A DNA stretch of 64,000 nt from Ottowia flava (GTDB taxonomy: Bacteria; Pseudomonadota; Gammaproteobacteria; Burkholderiales; Burkholderiaceae_C). Where the stretch lies: assembly GCF_008017535.1 (NCBI RefSeq), contig NZ_VRUA01000001.1, positions 124,001 through 188,000 on the forward strand, in the 5' to 3' direction. How positions within the stretch are numbered: position 1 is the stretch's first letter; each line of letters opens with the position of its first letter. Position numbers and translations under genes: made by a program. Shown here in pieces: positions 44,318 to 53,877 of the stretch. The notes under the pieces were generated by a model. That model was not told where the DNA came from and did not search any database. It worked only from the letters and a program-made list of their open reading frames with translations.

Positions 44318-47300
44318 AGATCGCCAAGCTGCTTACGTGGCACTGGGGTTCGCTGGAAGACCGCGAATGGCCCTTCGCTGACGCCGTGTTGCTGACGGGT
44401 GAGTCGGGGTCGGGCAAGTCCACGCTGCTCGACGCCATCCAGACCGTGCTGACGGCAGCGCACCAGCATGTGGTGCAGTTCAACATCGGCCAGGACGAAT
44501 CCACGCAGAGTCGGCGTGGCGGCAAGGAGCCGCGCACGCTGGCCGCCTATGCCCTTGGGCAGCAAGCCGATGGTGTGTTCTTGCGCACCCGCTCGACCAG
44601 CTACGCCGGCATCGTTTTCGAAGCTTCCGAACAGGCAGGCGAACAGGTCGAGCCTTTCACCGCATTGGTAGGCGTGGAGGCTTTCGAGGACGGCCGGCGC
44701 GCCGTCCTCCAGGGCACACCCCAGTTCTTCATCGTGCGCCGGTCGCTGTCGCTGGACCATCTGGCACGCCGGGCGGGCGGGGCACTCATCGCTTCGCCAT
44801 TGCCGCTGAAGGAGCTGTACGTGCAACTCCAGCACTGCCTGCAGGCCCATGCCGATAAAGCTGCCGCGGTGGTGCAGCGTTTTCCCGACAAGGGCGGCTA
44901 CCTGCAACATCTCTATGGCGCGCTGATGGGCAAGACAGCGGTGGGCGAACACGATGCCACGCGCGCGGCCAAGTCGCTTGTCAAGGCCATGGCCTACAAG
45001 GAACTGGGCAATGTCAACGACCTGGTGCGCGACGAGATCCTGGAACCGCACGATTTCAGCAAAGACCTCGACAAGATGCGCGAGCTGATGCGCTCCATCG
45101 CCAGCCTCAAGCTGGAGGCTGAGCGCCTGGCGTTGAATCTGGAGCGGCTCAACACCGCCCAGGGCAGCGCGGACCAGGTCATTGATGAGGCACGGCGGTT
45201 CGTCACCACCACCATCGCACATGCCTTGCGCACACGCAGCGAGGCACAGGATGAACTAGCCTCAGTGCAGCGCCAGATCGCCGCGCAGGACAGGAAGCAG
45301 GTACAGCTGCAGGAGAAGCTTGCCTCACTCGAAGCGCAGGAGACCCAGTTGCGCGAACAATTGCGCGGGGTGGACAAGCGCCTTGACGACAGCGACGTGG
45401 CACGCGAGAAGCAGGCACTGGAAAATCAGATCCGGCTGCAGGCAGACCAGTTCCGCCTGCACTGGAGCCACGTGCAGGAGGCCGCACGCGGCATCGCCGG
45501 CATGGCCGCGCAGCTCAAACAACTGCTGGCGCTGGACCTGTCTGCCGTCCCGGAGCTGGCTGCGGCCGTACAAGCCTTGCGCCCCGCCGCGCACCAAGTT
45601 CTCAAACCCTGGCCGGCCCTGGCCCAGGCCTATGCGCGCGATGCGCTGCTGGACGTGGTGCTGCCCGCCTTCGAGCTGGAAGCCTTTGATACGCAACTGG
45701 CCAGCCTGCGCCAGGGCCTCCACGACGGCGAGGCCTCGGTGCAAGGCGCGGTGCTGCAGGCCTTGACCGACGTGGGCGTGCAGTTGAACCATTTGAAGGA
45801 CGGCACCGAACAGCGCGATGCCGAACTGCGCCGCTTGCAGTCCGGCCGAGCGCAAGGCCCGAAGGATGCACATGATGCGGTGGCACTGATCGAGCGTGAG
45901 CTTCCTTCAGCCCACCCCCACCTGCTGGCGCAATTGGTAGAGCCGCGCCCTGGCACCCGCTGGCAAAACGCCATCGAAGGCTATATGGGCGGCGACCGCT
46001 TCGCCATCATCGTTGAAGCGGGCATGGAGGCGCGTTGCGCACGGCTGGTCAAGCAGCACTACCGCGTGCGCTCGCCCAAGGTCGTACAGGGCCGCAAGGC
46101 AATGGAAGACACCGAAGGCCGCCAGTTGGAGGCCCGGGCCGTGCTGCACGAACTGATCTGCCAGCACCCTGTGGGTCATGCCTTCCTGATGGCGCAGTAT
46201 GGCCGCGTGCGCAAGGTGGACACCGAAGAAGAGTTGGCGCGCACCCCACAGGGGCTGATGGAGGAAGGTCTGGGCAGCCGGGGCTACGGTATGTTCTCCT
46301 GCCACGCACCCGATGGCGAGCTGGCTTTCGGTGAAGGCGCGCGCCAGCGACGCCGGCAATGGTGTGAGGACGAACTCAAACGCCTGGCAAAAGAGACGAG
46401 TGCACTGCAGGCGCTACGCCAGTCGCTGCTCGCGATCACCCGCATGTTCAATGGCCCCGTGTTCACGCCGCTGACTCCCTTGCTGCTCGCCGTGTTGGAA
46501 AGCCAGTCCCAGCATGCCAATGCTGAACAGGCACTTCAGGCGCTGGACTTGTCGGCTATCGATGCGCTACTGGCCGAGCAGAAAAACCTCAATGGGCGCA
46601 TCAATGGCGTGCGGGCGCAGCACAGCGATGAAAAAGAGCAGATGGGCGCAACGAAACTGGCCTTGGGAGGCTTGCACAGGCGTGAGGTCGATTTGGAGGC
46701 CCGCCTGCCTGATCTCGACATCGCTTGCGCCAACGCCACAGTCTGGGCCTCGCGCTTCGCGGGTGCTGGCCCCACCCTGGCTACAGAGCCTCAATTGCTG
46801 GACGAAGCCCAGACACTGGCGGCCAAGCCAGAAACCAGTCTGGACGCGCTGCGCCACCGCGTGCAGAGCTTGCGAGAAGGCCTTCCCCGCACACTGCGCG
46901 AACTGGCCCAGGCCGTGGGCACTTACTTGTCGGGGGCGCGCGACGACAGCGAGCGCTTCGTCTGGATCGACCCGCCCCGCAATGTCGATCGACTCGAAGA
47001 GCTGCTTCCTTTGGTCGAACGCACCCGCACCGCCATTGCCGAGCAGGCCCAGCGCCAGCGCGCCATCGGCCTGGCGGACAACGCGCGCGCCCTGCGCGAC
47101 GCCGAAGGCCAGTTCAACCACGTCTTCACCAGCAGCTTCTGCTTCAAGGTGCGCGACGATGTCAAGCAGGGCGCGCTGACGCTGCAGCGGCTCAACCGCC
47201 ACCTGCAAGACATCCGCTTCGGCAGCGACACCTTCAGGCTGGAATGGGACTGGGTGCCGCGCATGCAGAAAGTGCAGGATTTCTTCGAGGCGGTGGAAAG

Positions 47301-48018
47301 CGCGGTCGAAGGACTGGAGCATGACCGCGGCTCCATCTTCACCTCGCCGCGACTCAGCGACGAACAGCGCGCCACCGCGGAAGAGATTCGCCGCCTGCTG
47401 CTGGCCAACGATCAGGGCGCCAGCGAACGCGCGCTGCGCGAACTGGCGGACTACCGCAACTACCGGCGCTACGACATCCTGCGCACTAGCCCGGTGGGTA
47501 CCACGCGGCTGTCCACCTGGGGCACGGGTTCGGGCGGCGAGCTGGAAACGCCTTTTTACGTGGTGCGCTCAGCCGTGCTGGCCCATGCGCTCGGGCACTT
47601 CGGCCGCGACCGCCGCGAGGCGCCCGCCCTGCGGCTGATGCTCAGCGATGAGGCTTTCTCCAAGATGGACGAAACGCGCTCGCGCAACGTGCTGCAGTTC
47701 CTGTCGCAGACACTGGGTCTGCAACTCATCGTGGCCATGCCCACGTCCAAATCTGGCGCGGTCAAGCCCGAGTTCGACAAGGAGTTCACTTTCTCGAAGG
47801 TGATCGCTCGACGCGATGGTCAAGAGCTCTTCATCAGCGACGCGCAGGAGAAAACACTCAACCGTCCGGCCCTGGCCCGGTTGTGGAGCGCACATGCCGA
47901 ACAGGCCCGCCAGGCGGCGCGCGTCCAGTGGATCGCTCAACAGGCCCAAGAAGAGCCCCCAGGTCTGCCGGCCGAAGATGCCCGCGCAAGCCTGGATGAA
48001 CGCAGGCCCTCGCCCTGA
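44314..48018 (+). CDS. jetC: Wadjet system SMC-like ATPase JetC (MukB-like)
   Basis: A 1234-residue SMC-family motor. Walker A GESGSGKS is at residues 29-36. Long coiled-coil arms run from about 230 to 1000 with a hinge-like region near 550-650. The ABC signature TWGTGSGGELE lies near residue 1070 and Walker B LMLSDEAFSKMD near 1108-1119. The helical arms contain heptad-rich Leu/Gln/Glu sequence. In Wadjet the complex extrudes DNA loops and presents small circular DNA to JetD. The protein is complete with no frameshift. Confidence 0.93.
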   Translation: MKIAKLLTWHWGSLEDREWPFADAVLLTGESGSGKSTLLDAIQTVLTAAHQHVVQFNIGQDESTQSRRGGKEPRTLAAYALGQQADGVFLRTRSTSYAGIVFEASEQAGEQVEPFTALVGVEAFEDGRRAVLQGTPQFFIVRRSLSLDHLARRAGGALIASPLPLKELYVQLQHCLQAHADKAAAVVQRFPDKGGYLQHLYGALMGKTAVGEHDATRAAKSLVKAMAYKELGNVNDLVRDEILEPHDFSKDLDKMRELMRSIASLKLEAERLALNLERLNTAQGSADQVIDEARRFVTTTIAHALRTRSEAQDELASVQRQIAAQDRKQVQLQEKLASLEAQETQLREQLRGVDKRLDDSDVAREKQALENQIRLQADQFRLHWSHVQEAARGIAGMAAQLKQLLALDLSAVPELAAAVQALRPAAHQVLKPWPALAQAYARDALLDVVLPAFELEAFDTQLASLRQGLHDGEASVQGAVLQALTDVGVQLNHLKDGTEQRDAELRRLQSGRAQGPKDAHDAVALIERELPSAHPHLLAQLVEPRPGTRWQNAIEGYMGGDRFAIIVEAGMEARCARLVKQHYRVRSPKVVQGRKAMEDTEGRQLEARAVLHELICQHPVGHAFLMAQYGRVRKVDTEEELARTPQGLMEEGLGSRGYGMFSCHAPDGELAFGEGARQRRRQWCEDELKRLAKETSALQALRQSLLAITRMFNGPVFTPLTPLLLAVLESQSQHANAEQALQALDLSAIDALLAEQKNLNGRINGVRAQHSDEKEQMGATKLALGGLHRREVDLEARLPDLDIACANATVWASRFAGAGPTLATEPQLLDEAQTLAAKPETSLDALRHRVQSLREGLPRTLRELAQAVGTYLSGARDDSERFVWIDPPRNVDRLEELLPLVERTRTAIAEQAQRQRAIGLADNARALRDAEGQFNHVFTSSFCFKVRDDVKQGALTLQRLNRHLQDIRFGSDTFRLEWDWVPRMQKVQDFFEAVESAVEGLEHDRGSIFTSPRLSDEQRATAEEIRRLLLANDQGASERALRELADYRNYRRYDILRTSPVGTTRLSTWGTGSGGELETPFYVVRSAVLAHALGHFGRDRREAPALRLMLSDEAFSKMDETRSRNVLQFLSQTLGLQLIVAMPTSKSGAVKPEFDKEFTFSKVIARRDGQELFISDAQEKTLNRPALARLWSAHAEQARQAARVQWIAQQAQEEPPGLPAEDARASLDERRPSP

Positions 48019-48020
48019 CC

Positions 48021-49277
48021 ATGGACACGTCCGAATCGTCCTCGCTGTCCAATCCGCCTCAGCCACATCCCTTCCTGCTGCGGCTGGCCCGGTTGCTGCT
48101 CGCCAAGGCTGAGCGCAGCACAGCCGAGGGGCCGGTGCGCCTGCCGCTGGATCGCAAGGCTGCACCCGAGTTGCACGATGCCGTGGATGCTGACCAGATC
48201 CTGTTGCTCCGCATGCAACTCGATGACCTGTGCGCCACGGGCTGGGTCGCCTTGCTGTTGGAAGCGCCCCGCGCATTCGCCAGCTTCAGCGACCGCAGAC
48301 CCCGGCTGGAGCTGTGCGATTTCGGCGCTCTGGCGGCGTGGGCCCGGTACACCCCGCAGGCCCAACGCTGGCGGCAGCAATGGCGAGCGCACTTGGCCGC
48401 ACACTGGACGGCGAATCCGATGGAAGCACCTGCCGATCCGGCCGCCGTGCTGGACCACCTGGCCCGCAGCCCATTGATCCCTATGGAAGGACTGCCGGTG
48501 GAGGAGGCCACCCGCAGCCTCGCCATCTTGACCACGTTGTGCCAATCGGGCCAAGCGATGGCCCTGCGCGAAGCCTCTGCACGCGCCTTCCAGGGCCGCT
48601 CCAAGGTGCTGGACCACCGCGAGGAACTGCTGAGGCTGCTGGGCGCGACGTCGAGCCAGTTCGCAGAGGCGCCGATCCAGTTGTTGCTGGCTCCGCCGCA
48701 TTGGAGTCCAACTGGCGGCACCAATGACGGTGGCAGAGCCTTCCAGGACGTGCTGTTCATCGAGAACCTGGTGACCTTCGAGCACATGGCCGACACACGT
48801 GCCTCCGCCTGGGCGAATAGCCTGTTGGTCTATGCAGCGGGTTTCCGGGGCAGCGGTCGCAGATTGCGTTCACGTGCCGGTTGTCGTCTGTACCTGCGCA
48901 CCTCGGCGCCCCCAATTGCGCGGCACCAAATCGAGGCGTGGTTATTCCAGTCAGGGGAAGGCGGGCGCGATGACCCGCCAGTAGTGCCGATGTCCTTCTT
49001 TGGCGACCTCGACCATTCGGGCATGCAGATTCTGGCGACTCTGCGCGAGGTATTTCCCCAACTCGGCGCTTGGCGCACCGGCTACGGGCAATTGGTGAGG
49101 CTGCTTGAGGCTGGTGCAGGCCACTTCCCCGAATGGGCAGCCAAGGCCAAACAAACGGATCCCGGCCACACCGGCTGTCCTTATGCTGACAACGTATTGC
49201 TGCCCATTCTGCGCAGCGAGGGGCGTTTCGTCGACCAAGAGGCTTTCGACCTACAGGTTGCCGATGGATCGAGCTGA
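48021..49277 (+). CDS. jetD: Wadjet system nuclease JetD (DUF3322/DUF2220, Toprim)
   Basis: A 418-residue protein with an N-terminal DUF3322-like part and a C-terminal DUF2220 Toprim domain. The Toprim residues are the Glu of VLFIENLVTFEH (about 247), the DxD of FGDLDHSGMQ (about 330) and the RFVDQEAFD end. JetD cleaves plasmid DNA held by the SMC complex. The ATG at 48021 lies two bases after the jetC stop. All four Jet proteins are intact, so the system is probably functional. Confidence 0.92.
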   Translation: MDTSESSSLSNPPQPHPFLLRLARLLLAKAERSTAEGPVRLPLDRKAAPELHDAVDADQILLLRMQLDDLCATGWVALLLEAPRAFASFSDRRPRLELCDFGALAAWARYTPQAQRWRQQWRAHLAAHWTANPMEAPADPAAVLDHLARSPLIPMEGLPVEEATRSLAILTTLCQSGQAMALREASARAFQGRSKVLDHREELLRLLGATSSQFAEAPIQLLLAPPHWSPTGGTNDGGRAFQDVLFIENLVTFEHMADTRASAWANSLLVYAAGFRGSGRRLRSRAGCRLYLRTSAPPIARHQIEAWLFQSGEGGRDDPPVVPMSFFGDLDHSGMQILATLREVFPQLGAWRTGYGQLVRLLEAGAGHFPEWAAKAKQTDPGHTGCPYADNVLLPILRSEGRFVDQEAFDLQVADGSS

Positions 49278-49504
49278 TGCTCTGCGCCAACTACGGCACA
49301 GTGCCCAACGCCGCGGCGGTATGTTATCGCGCCACAGCCAAACGAGTTGTGTTCGGGGGTACATCACGAAGGAATATAGGCTTGCACCTCGCTAGTCCAC
49401 TGAATCCTTGAAATCGAATGCATTGACGCCAGATATCAGGGCGTGCAAAGAACAGAATTGACGCTCGAATAGCGCGCTGAGTTGGAGGCCGTGATGCGCA
49501 AGCG

Positions 49505-49835
49505 TCACGGCAACGCCACCTTGGCACGCCGCGCCCGGCGTGTGTTGCCTTGCAGCCAGAGCCAGGTGGACTGCGCGCTCCCGCCGCCATAGGCGCCGGC
49601 GTCTGAATGGGCCGTGAAGTAGTTGCCAGCGTAGCGCAGCGCCCATTGAAAGCCGTAAAGCGGCTCGGTTTCGCCTGATTGACACGCGTATGGCCCGGTC
49701 TCGGCGCAGGCTTGCGGCGGCGGGGCGTCCTGCCCGTCACCCCCCGCAGGCGGCTAAGGTCAGCGCCAAGGGTGCGACCCGCCACCACGTGGCAGCGAGG
49801 CGCGCACCAGCACGACGCGGGTAGGGGTTTGGCAT
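49505..49835 (-). pseudogene. Frameshifted small lipoprotein gene
   Basis: Two minus-strand frames join to one protein. From the ATG at 49835 (AAAGG upstream) the product has an Arg-rich start and a hydrophobic segment ending in the lipobox LTLAACGG. It then meets TGA right after a run of six G (plus-strand C6 at 49740-49745). Removing one G lets the frame continue through YGFQWALRYAGNYF and STWLWLQGNTRR to the TGA at 49505, giving a 109-residue lipoprotein. Unknown family. The remaining parts of this 674-bp gap (49278-49504 and 49836-49951) show nothing recognisable. Confidence 0.6.
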
Positions 49836-49951
49836 ATCGGTGGCCTTTGCATCCATTCAATTTGACACAGGTTGTCACGCGCCATGGCATCAGACAGCGG
49901 ATGCCGCGTGTGGGCTCGGCCCGCCAAATCGCCCATCGCGCAGTGCCGCAG

Positions 49952-50560
49952 TTAACGCCCGCCCAAGTGCTCCAGCTTAAACAGCGGCACCTCGGCGCTG
50001 CGGCTCAGCCACAGGCCGCCGCCCAGTTCGTGGAAGTGCGGGCGCAGGCCGCGCCGGTACAGCTCGGCGCGGTGGCGAAAGAGGCGCGCGTCGGTCAACT
50101 CTTCGTCGATCACGTCGCGTTCGTAGTCTTCGCGCGCCACTGCTTCGACGTACAGTGCGCCGCGGCTCAGCCGGCCCAGGTTGGCCAGCGCTCGCCGCAG
50201 ATCGGGCGGGCTGAGGTAGGGCAACACGCCCTGGCAGATGACCAGGTCGAACGGCTCGTCCGCGGCGTAGTCGACGACGGACGCCTGCTGCCACCCGAAG
50301 CGCTCGCACAAATACGCGCTGAGTTCCACGCCATGGTAGCTGGCATCCGGAAAGTGCCGCGCGATCAGTCCTTGCCACAGACCGATGCCGCAGCCCACGT
50401 CCAGCACGCGCCGCACCGGCACGCGCAGGTACTGCAGGTAGGCGGCGACGAACGCGCCCAGCCGGTCCATGTGCGCGGGGTCGACCACGCTGGTCTTCTT
50501 GTCGAAATAGAAGCGTTCGTAGTACGCGGCGTCAAAGATGTCGGCGGAGGCGGATTGCAT
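49952..50560 (-). CDS. Class I SAM-dependent methyltransferase
   Basis: A 202-residue methyltransferase with the SAM-binding motif RRVLDVGCGIGLWQG at about residue 55 and PFDLVICQGVLPYL as motif IV. The N-terminus (DIFDAAYYERFYFD) and the end resemble small generic methyltransferases of proteobacteria that methylate metabolites or lipids; the substrate is unknown. ATG 50560 chosen because it begins just before the conserved AAYYERFY; the frame extends to 50635. Faces the Wadjet operon across the junction. Confidence 0.85.
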   Translation of the reverse strand: MQSASADIFDAAYYERFYFDKKTSVVDPAHMDRLGAFVAAYLQYLRVPVRRVLDVGCGIGLWQGLIARHFPDASYHGVELSAYLCERFGWQQASVVDYAADEPFDLVICQGVLPYLSPPDLRRALANLGRLSRGALYVEAVAREDYERDVIDEELTDARLFRHRAELYRRGLRPHFHELGGGLWLSRSAEVPLFKLEHLGGR

Positions 50561-50797
50561 GGTCGGTCCGTGAAAGCGGGTGGGCAGCAGCGACCCACTT
50601 TGGGCAGGGAACTGGGCGTTGGCCCCAGAGGACATTGCTCGGGCAGCTACCGATTCAAGAGCAGGCTACGCGGCTTGCGCAGGTGCGCTGGCACTTGATC
50701 GCCGCAGCGCGTGGCCGGTGCGGGGTGCGGCGACGCGAACGCCATCGGCGCGCGGCTTCGGGCCGACACCATACCTGATGCGGCGCGGCCCCGCGCG

Positions 50798-50904
50798 CTG
50801 CCCAAAGAATAGGCACGCCCCGCCAGCCCAATGCCGGCGCGGCTTTCGGCACTTGCCCCCACGCTTTTCAACAAGTCCGCCCACAACGCGCGGGTACAAG
50901 TCGG
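50798..50904 (+). repeat. 107-bp direct repeat, copy A
   Basis: Starts CTGCCCAAAGAATAGGCACG and ends CGCGGGTACAAGTCGG; shares about three quarters of its bases with copy B. The 790-bp gap from 50561 to 51351 holds copies A and B, repeat R12 and otherwise no gene I can support. Confidence 0.65.
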
Positions 50905-50968
50905 CGCCTTGTGCAGAGCCCGTCAAATCATCCGGGTACAAACAGGTCAAATCGACGCCAACAGCCCA

Positions 50969-51075
50969 CTGCCCAAACAAGAGGCACCGCCCGCCAAGCC
51001 AAGCGGGGCGCGGGATGCCAGGGTTGTCCAGAAGGCCTTCCACAGCTCAGCCCACAGGACGCGGGGACAAGTCGG
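50969..51075 (+). repeat. 107-bp direct repeat, copy B
   Basis: Starts CTGCCCAAACAAGAGGCACC and ends GCGGGGACAAGTCGG. Direct orientation relative to copy A, with a 64-bp spacer that includes CATCCGGGTACAAACAGG. Origin unknown. Confidence 0.65.
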
Positions 51076-51109
51076 GCGGGCAGCGAAGCAGGTGGGATGA
51101 AGGCGCTGC

Positions 51110-51171
51110 TTGCTATACAAAGAGAAGCTGGTTGCGCAGGTGGTTGTAGGGCCAGAGACCGATTTGACTGG
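51110..51171 (+). repeat. Dispersed repeat copy R12
   Basis: TTGCTATACAAAGAGAAGCT arm, core GCTGGTTGCGCAGGTGGTTG, then TAGGGCCAGAGACCGATTTG. Full-length copy upstream of lysR. Confidence 0.82.
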
Positions 51172-51351
51172 ATTTGTGCCGCTACGCCCACCGCGCGCGG
51201 TCGGCCCGCGCTGACCGCTTGCCCGCTCGCTCCGGCCGGCAGACATTCCGTCTGCGCCATCTACCCATCGCCATTCGCGATGCCCTGACTTGGTTTTGCT
51301 GAGAGAATGGCAAAAAGCCTTCTTGAAGCAAGAAGCCACAACCCGCCCACT

Positions 51352-52311
51352 ATGAAACTCACCGAACGCAGCTTTGCCCGCCGCATCGACCTGACCAGCT
51401 TGCAGCTGTTCGTGGCCGTGTGCGAGGCCGGCAGCATCGGCAAGGCGGCCGAGCGGGAATTCATCGCCGCGTCGGCCGTCAGCAAGCGCCTGGCCGACCT
51501 GGAAGCGGCGCTGGACACGCCCCTGCTCTACCGCCATGCGCGCGGGGTCGACCTGACGCCGGCCGGTCAAAGCCTGTTGCACCACGCACGCAACGTGCTG
51601 TATGGGCTGGAAAAAATGCAGAGCGAGCTGAGCGAATACGCCGACGGCGTGCGCGGCCATGTGCGCGTGCACGCCAGCATTTCGGCCATCGTGCAGTTTC
51701 TGCCGGACGATTTGGGCAGCTTTGTGCGCGCGCACCCGCAGGTCAAGATCGACCTGGAAGAGCACTTGTCCGCCGACGTGGTGCGCGCCGTGCAGGAAGG
51801 CGCGGCCGACCTGGGCATTTGCAACGCCAGCGCGCTGGCGGCCGGTGGCGCGGCGCTGCAGTCGCTGCCGTACCGGCACGACGATTTGGTGCTGGTGGTG
51901 CCTGCAGGCCACGCCCTGTCTGCGCAGCCAGCTATCGAATTCGCAGAAAGCCTGGACTTTGACCACGTCGGCCTGCACGCTGGCAGCTCCATCGCGCTGG
52001 CCATGCACCAGGCGGCGGCGCAGGCCGGGCGGGCGATTCGCCTGCGCATCCGCGTGACCGGGCTGGACGCCATGTGCCGCATGATCGACAACGGCCTGGG
52101 CGTGGGCGTGATGCCGGCGCGCGCGTTTGAATTGATGCGCGCCGCCGGCGCCCTGCACGCCGTGCCCCTCACCGACGCCTGGGCGCGGCGCGACATCCGC
52201 CTGATTGCGCGCGATTTCAAGACCTTGCCCGTGACTGCGCGGGCGCTGGTCGACCACCTGCAGGCCGATGAACACCTGCAGGCCGATCCGCCGCTGGCGC
52301 ACGCGGCCTGA
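51352..52311 (+). CDS. LysR-family regulator next to leuC
   Basis: A 319-residue regulator. The helix-turn-helix is near residues 12-70 (LTSLQLFVAVCEAGSIGKAAEREFIAASAVSKRLADLE) and a periplasmic-binding-like effector domain follows. The gene is divergent from none; it precedes leuC by 45 bp in the same direction, so it probably is co-transcribed or controls the leu genes. Residues about 185-200 (AGHALSAQPAIEFAES) are partly encoded by repeat copy R13. The ATG at 51307 is in frame but adds a non-conserved tail, so 51352 is preferred. Confidence 0.9.
   Translation: MKLTERSFARRIDLTSLQLFVAVCEAGSIGKAAEREFIAASAVSKRLADLEAALDTPLLYRHARGVDLTPAGQSLLHHARNVLYGLEKMQSELSEYADGVRGHVRVHASISAIVQFLPDDLGSFVRAHPQVKIDLEEHLSADVVRAVQEGAADLGICNASALAAGGAALQSLPYRHDDLVLVVPAGHALSAQPAIEFAESLDFDHVGLHAGSSIALAMHQAAAQAGRAIRLRIRVTGLDAMCRMIDNGLGVGVMPARAFELMRAAGALHAVPLTDAWARRDIRLIARDFKTLPVTARALVDHLQADEHLQADPPLAHAA
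51899..51950 (-). repeat. Dispersed repeat copy R13, inside lysR
   Basis: On the minus strand GATAGCTGGCTGCGCAGACA followed by GGGCGTGGCCTGCAGGC. In frame with the lysR protein around the PAGHALSAQPAIEF segment. Confidence 0.65.
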
Positions 52312-52356
52312 GTTTTTTTCGCAACCCTCGATTTCATTCCCACGAAGCACGACACC

Positions 52357-53811
52357 ATGACCGCACGCACGCTGTACGACAAGCTTTGGGACGACCACGT
52401 CGTCCACACCGAAGAGGACGGCACCGCCATCCTCTACATCGACCGCCACCTGGTGCACGAAGTGACCAGCCCGCAAGCGTTTGAAGGCCTGCGCGAAGCC
52501 GGCCGCAAGGTCTGGCGCGTGAGCAGCGTGGTCGCCACCGCCGACCACAACACGCCCACCACCGGCTGGGAGCGCGGCTACGACGGCATTGAAGACCCGA
52601 TCAGCAAAGAGCAGATCACCACGCTGGACGCCAACATCCGCGCCAACGGGGCGGCGGCCTTCTTCCCCTTCATGCACAAGCGCCAGGGCATCGTGCACGT
52701 GATCGGCCCTGAAAACGGCGCCACCCTGCCCGGCATGACGGTGGTGTGCGGCGACAGCCACACCAGCACGCACGGCGCGTTTGGCGCGCTGGCGCACGGC
52801 ATCGGCACCAGCGAGGTCGAGCATGTGCTGGCCACGCAAACCCTGCTGGCCAAGAAGGCCAAGAACATGCTGATCCGCGTGAACGGCCAAACCGCGCCCG
52901 GCGTGACGGCCAAGGACATCGTGCTGGCCATCATCGGCAAGATCGGCACGGCGGGCGGCACCGGCTACACCATTGAATTTGCGGGCGACGCGATCCGCGC
53001 GCTCAGCATGGAAGGCCGCATGACGGTGTGCAACATGGCAATCGAAGCCGGTGCGCGCGCCGGTCTGGTCGCGGTGGACGACAAGACCGTCGAATACGTC
53101 AAAGGCCGCCTGCTGTCGCCCGGCACCGATTCGGCCACCGGTAAGTTTGTTGGCGGCCCGGAATGGGACCAGGCCGTGGGCTACTGGCGCACCCTGCATT
53201 CGGACGAAGGCGCCAAGTTCGACACCGTGGTCGAGCTGAACGCCGCCGAGATCCTGCCGCAAGTTACCTGGGGCACCAGCCCCGAGATGGTGCTGGGCAT
53301 TGACGGCCGCGTGCCCGACCCCGACAAGGAAAAAGACGCCAACAAGCGCGGCGCCATCGAGCGCGCGCTGACCTACATGGGTCTGGAACCCAACAAGGCG
53401 CTGGCCGACATCCGCGTGGACAAGGTCTTCATCGGCAGCTGCACCAACAGCCGCATCGAAGACATGCGCGAAGCCGCCGCCGTGGTCAAGAAGCTGGGCC
53501 AGAAGGTGGCCGGCAACGTCAAGCAGGCGCTGGTGGTGCCGGGCTCGGGCCTGGTCAAGCAGCAGGCCGAGGCCGAAGGCCTGGACAAGATCTTCACCGC
53601 CGCCGGCTTTGAATGGCGCGAACCGGGTTGCAGCATGTGCCTGGCCATGAACGCCGACCGACTGGAGCCGGGCGAGCGCTGCGCCAGCACCAGCAACCGC
53701 AACTTCGAAGGCCGCCAGGGCAACGGTGGCCGCACGCACCTGGTCAGTCCGGCCATGGCCGCCGCGGCAGCCGTGCACGGGCACTTCGTCGACGTTCGGC
53801 GTTTTGTCTGA
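52357..53811 (+). CDS. leuC: 3-isopropylmalate dehydratase large subunit
   Basis: [4Fe-4S] aconitase-family enzyme isomerising 2- to 3-isopropylmalate. The 484-residue protein has [33 protein letters not shown], and the cluster Cys residues in [18 protein letters not shown] and [14 protein letters not shown]. Length and motifs are canonical. ATG at 52357. Followed by a small entericidin-like lipoprotein gene and then leuD. Confidence 0.97.
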   Translation: MTARTLYDKLWDDHVVHTEEDGTAILYIDRHLVHEVTSPQAFEGLREAGRKVWRVSSVVATADHNTPTTGWERGYDGIEDPISKEQITTLDANIRANGAAAFFPFMHKRQGIVHVIGPENGATLPGMTVVCGDSHTSTHGAFGALAHGIGTSEVEHVLATQTLLAKKAKNMLIRVNGQTAPGVTAKDIVLAIIGKIGTAGGTGYTIEFAGDAIRALSMEGRMTVCNMAIEAGARAGLVAVDDKTVEYVKGRLLSPGTDSATGKFVGGPEWDQAVGYWRTLHSDEGAKFDTVVELNAAEILPQVTWGTSPEMVLGIDGRVPDPDKEKDANKRGAIERALTYMGLEPNKALADIRVDKVFIGSCTNSRIEDMREAAAVVKKLGQKVAGNVKQALVVPGSGLVKQQAEAEGLDKIFTAAGFEWREPGCSMCLAMNADRLEPGERCASTSNRNFEGRQGNGGRTHLVSPAMAAAAAVHGHFVDVRRFV

Positions 53812-53877
53812 CGGACGGGCGGCCGGGGAATTTGCTACGCTGAAGTCCTGAGTACTATTTTTTACAAGGAGCTTCAC

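Noticed and set aside
49324-49890. A 188-residue minus-strand frame across the region after jetD
   Set aside because: Arg/Pro/Ala-rich translation with no domain. The coding signal here is better explained by the frameshifted lipoprotein in other frames.
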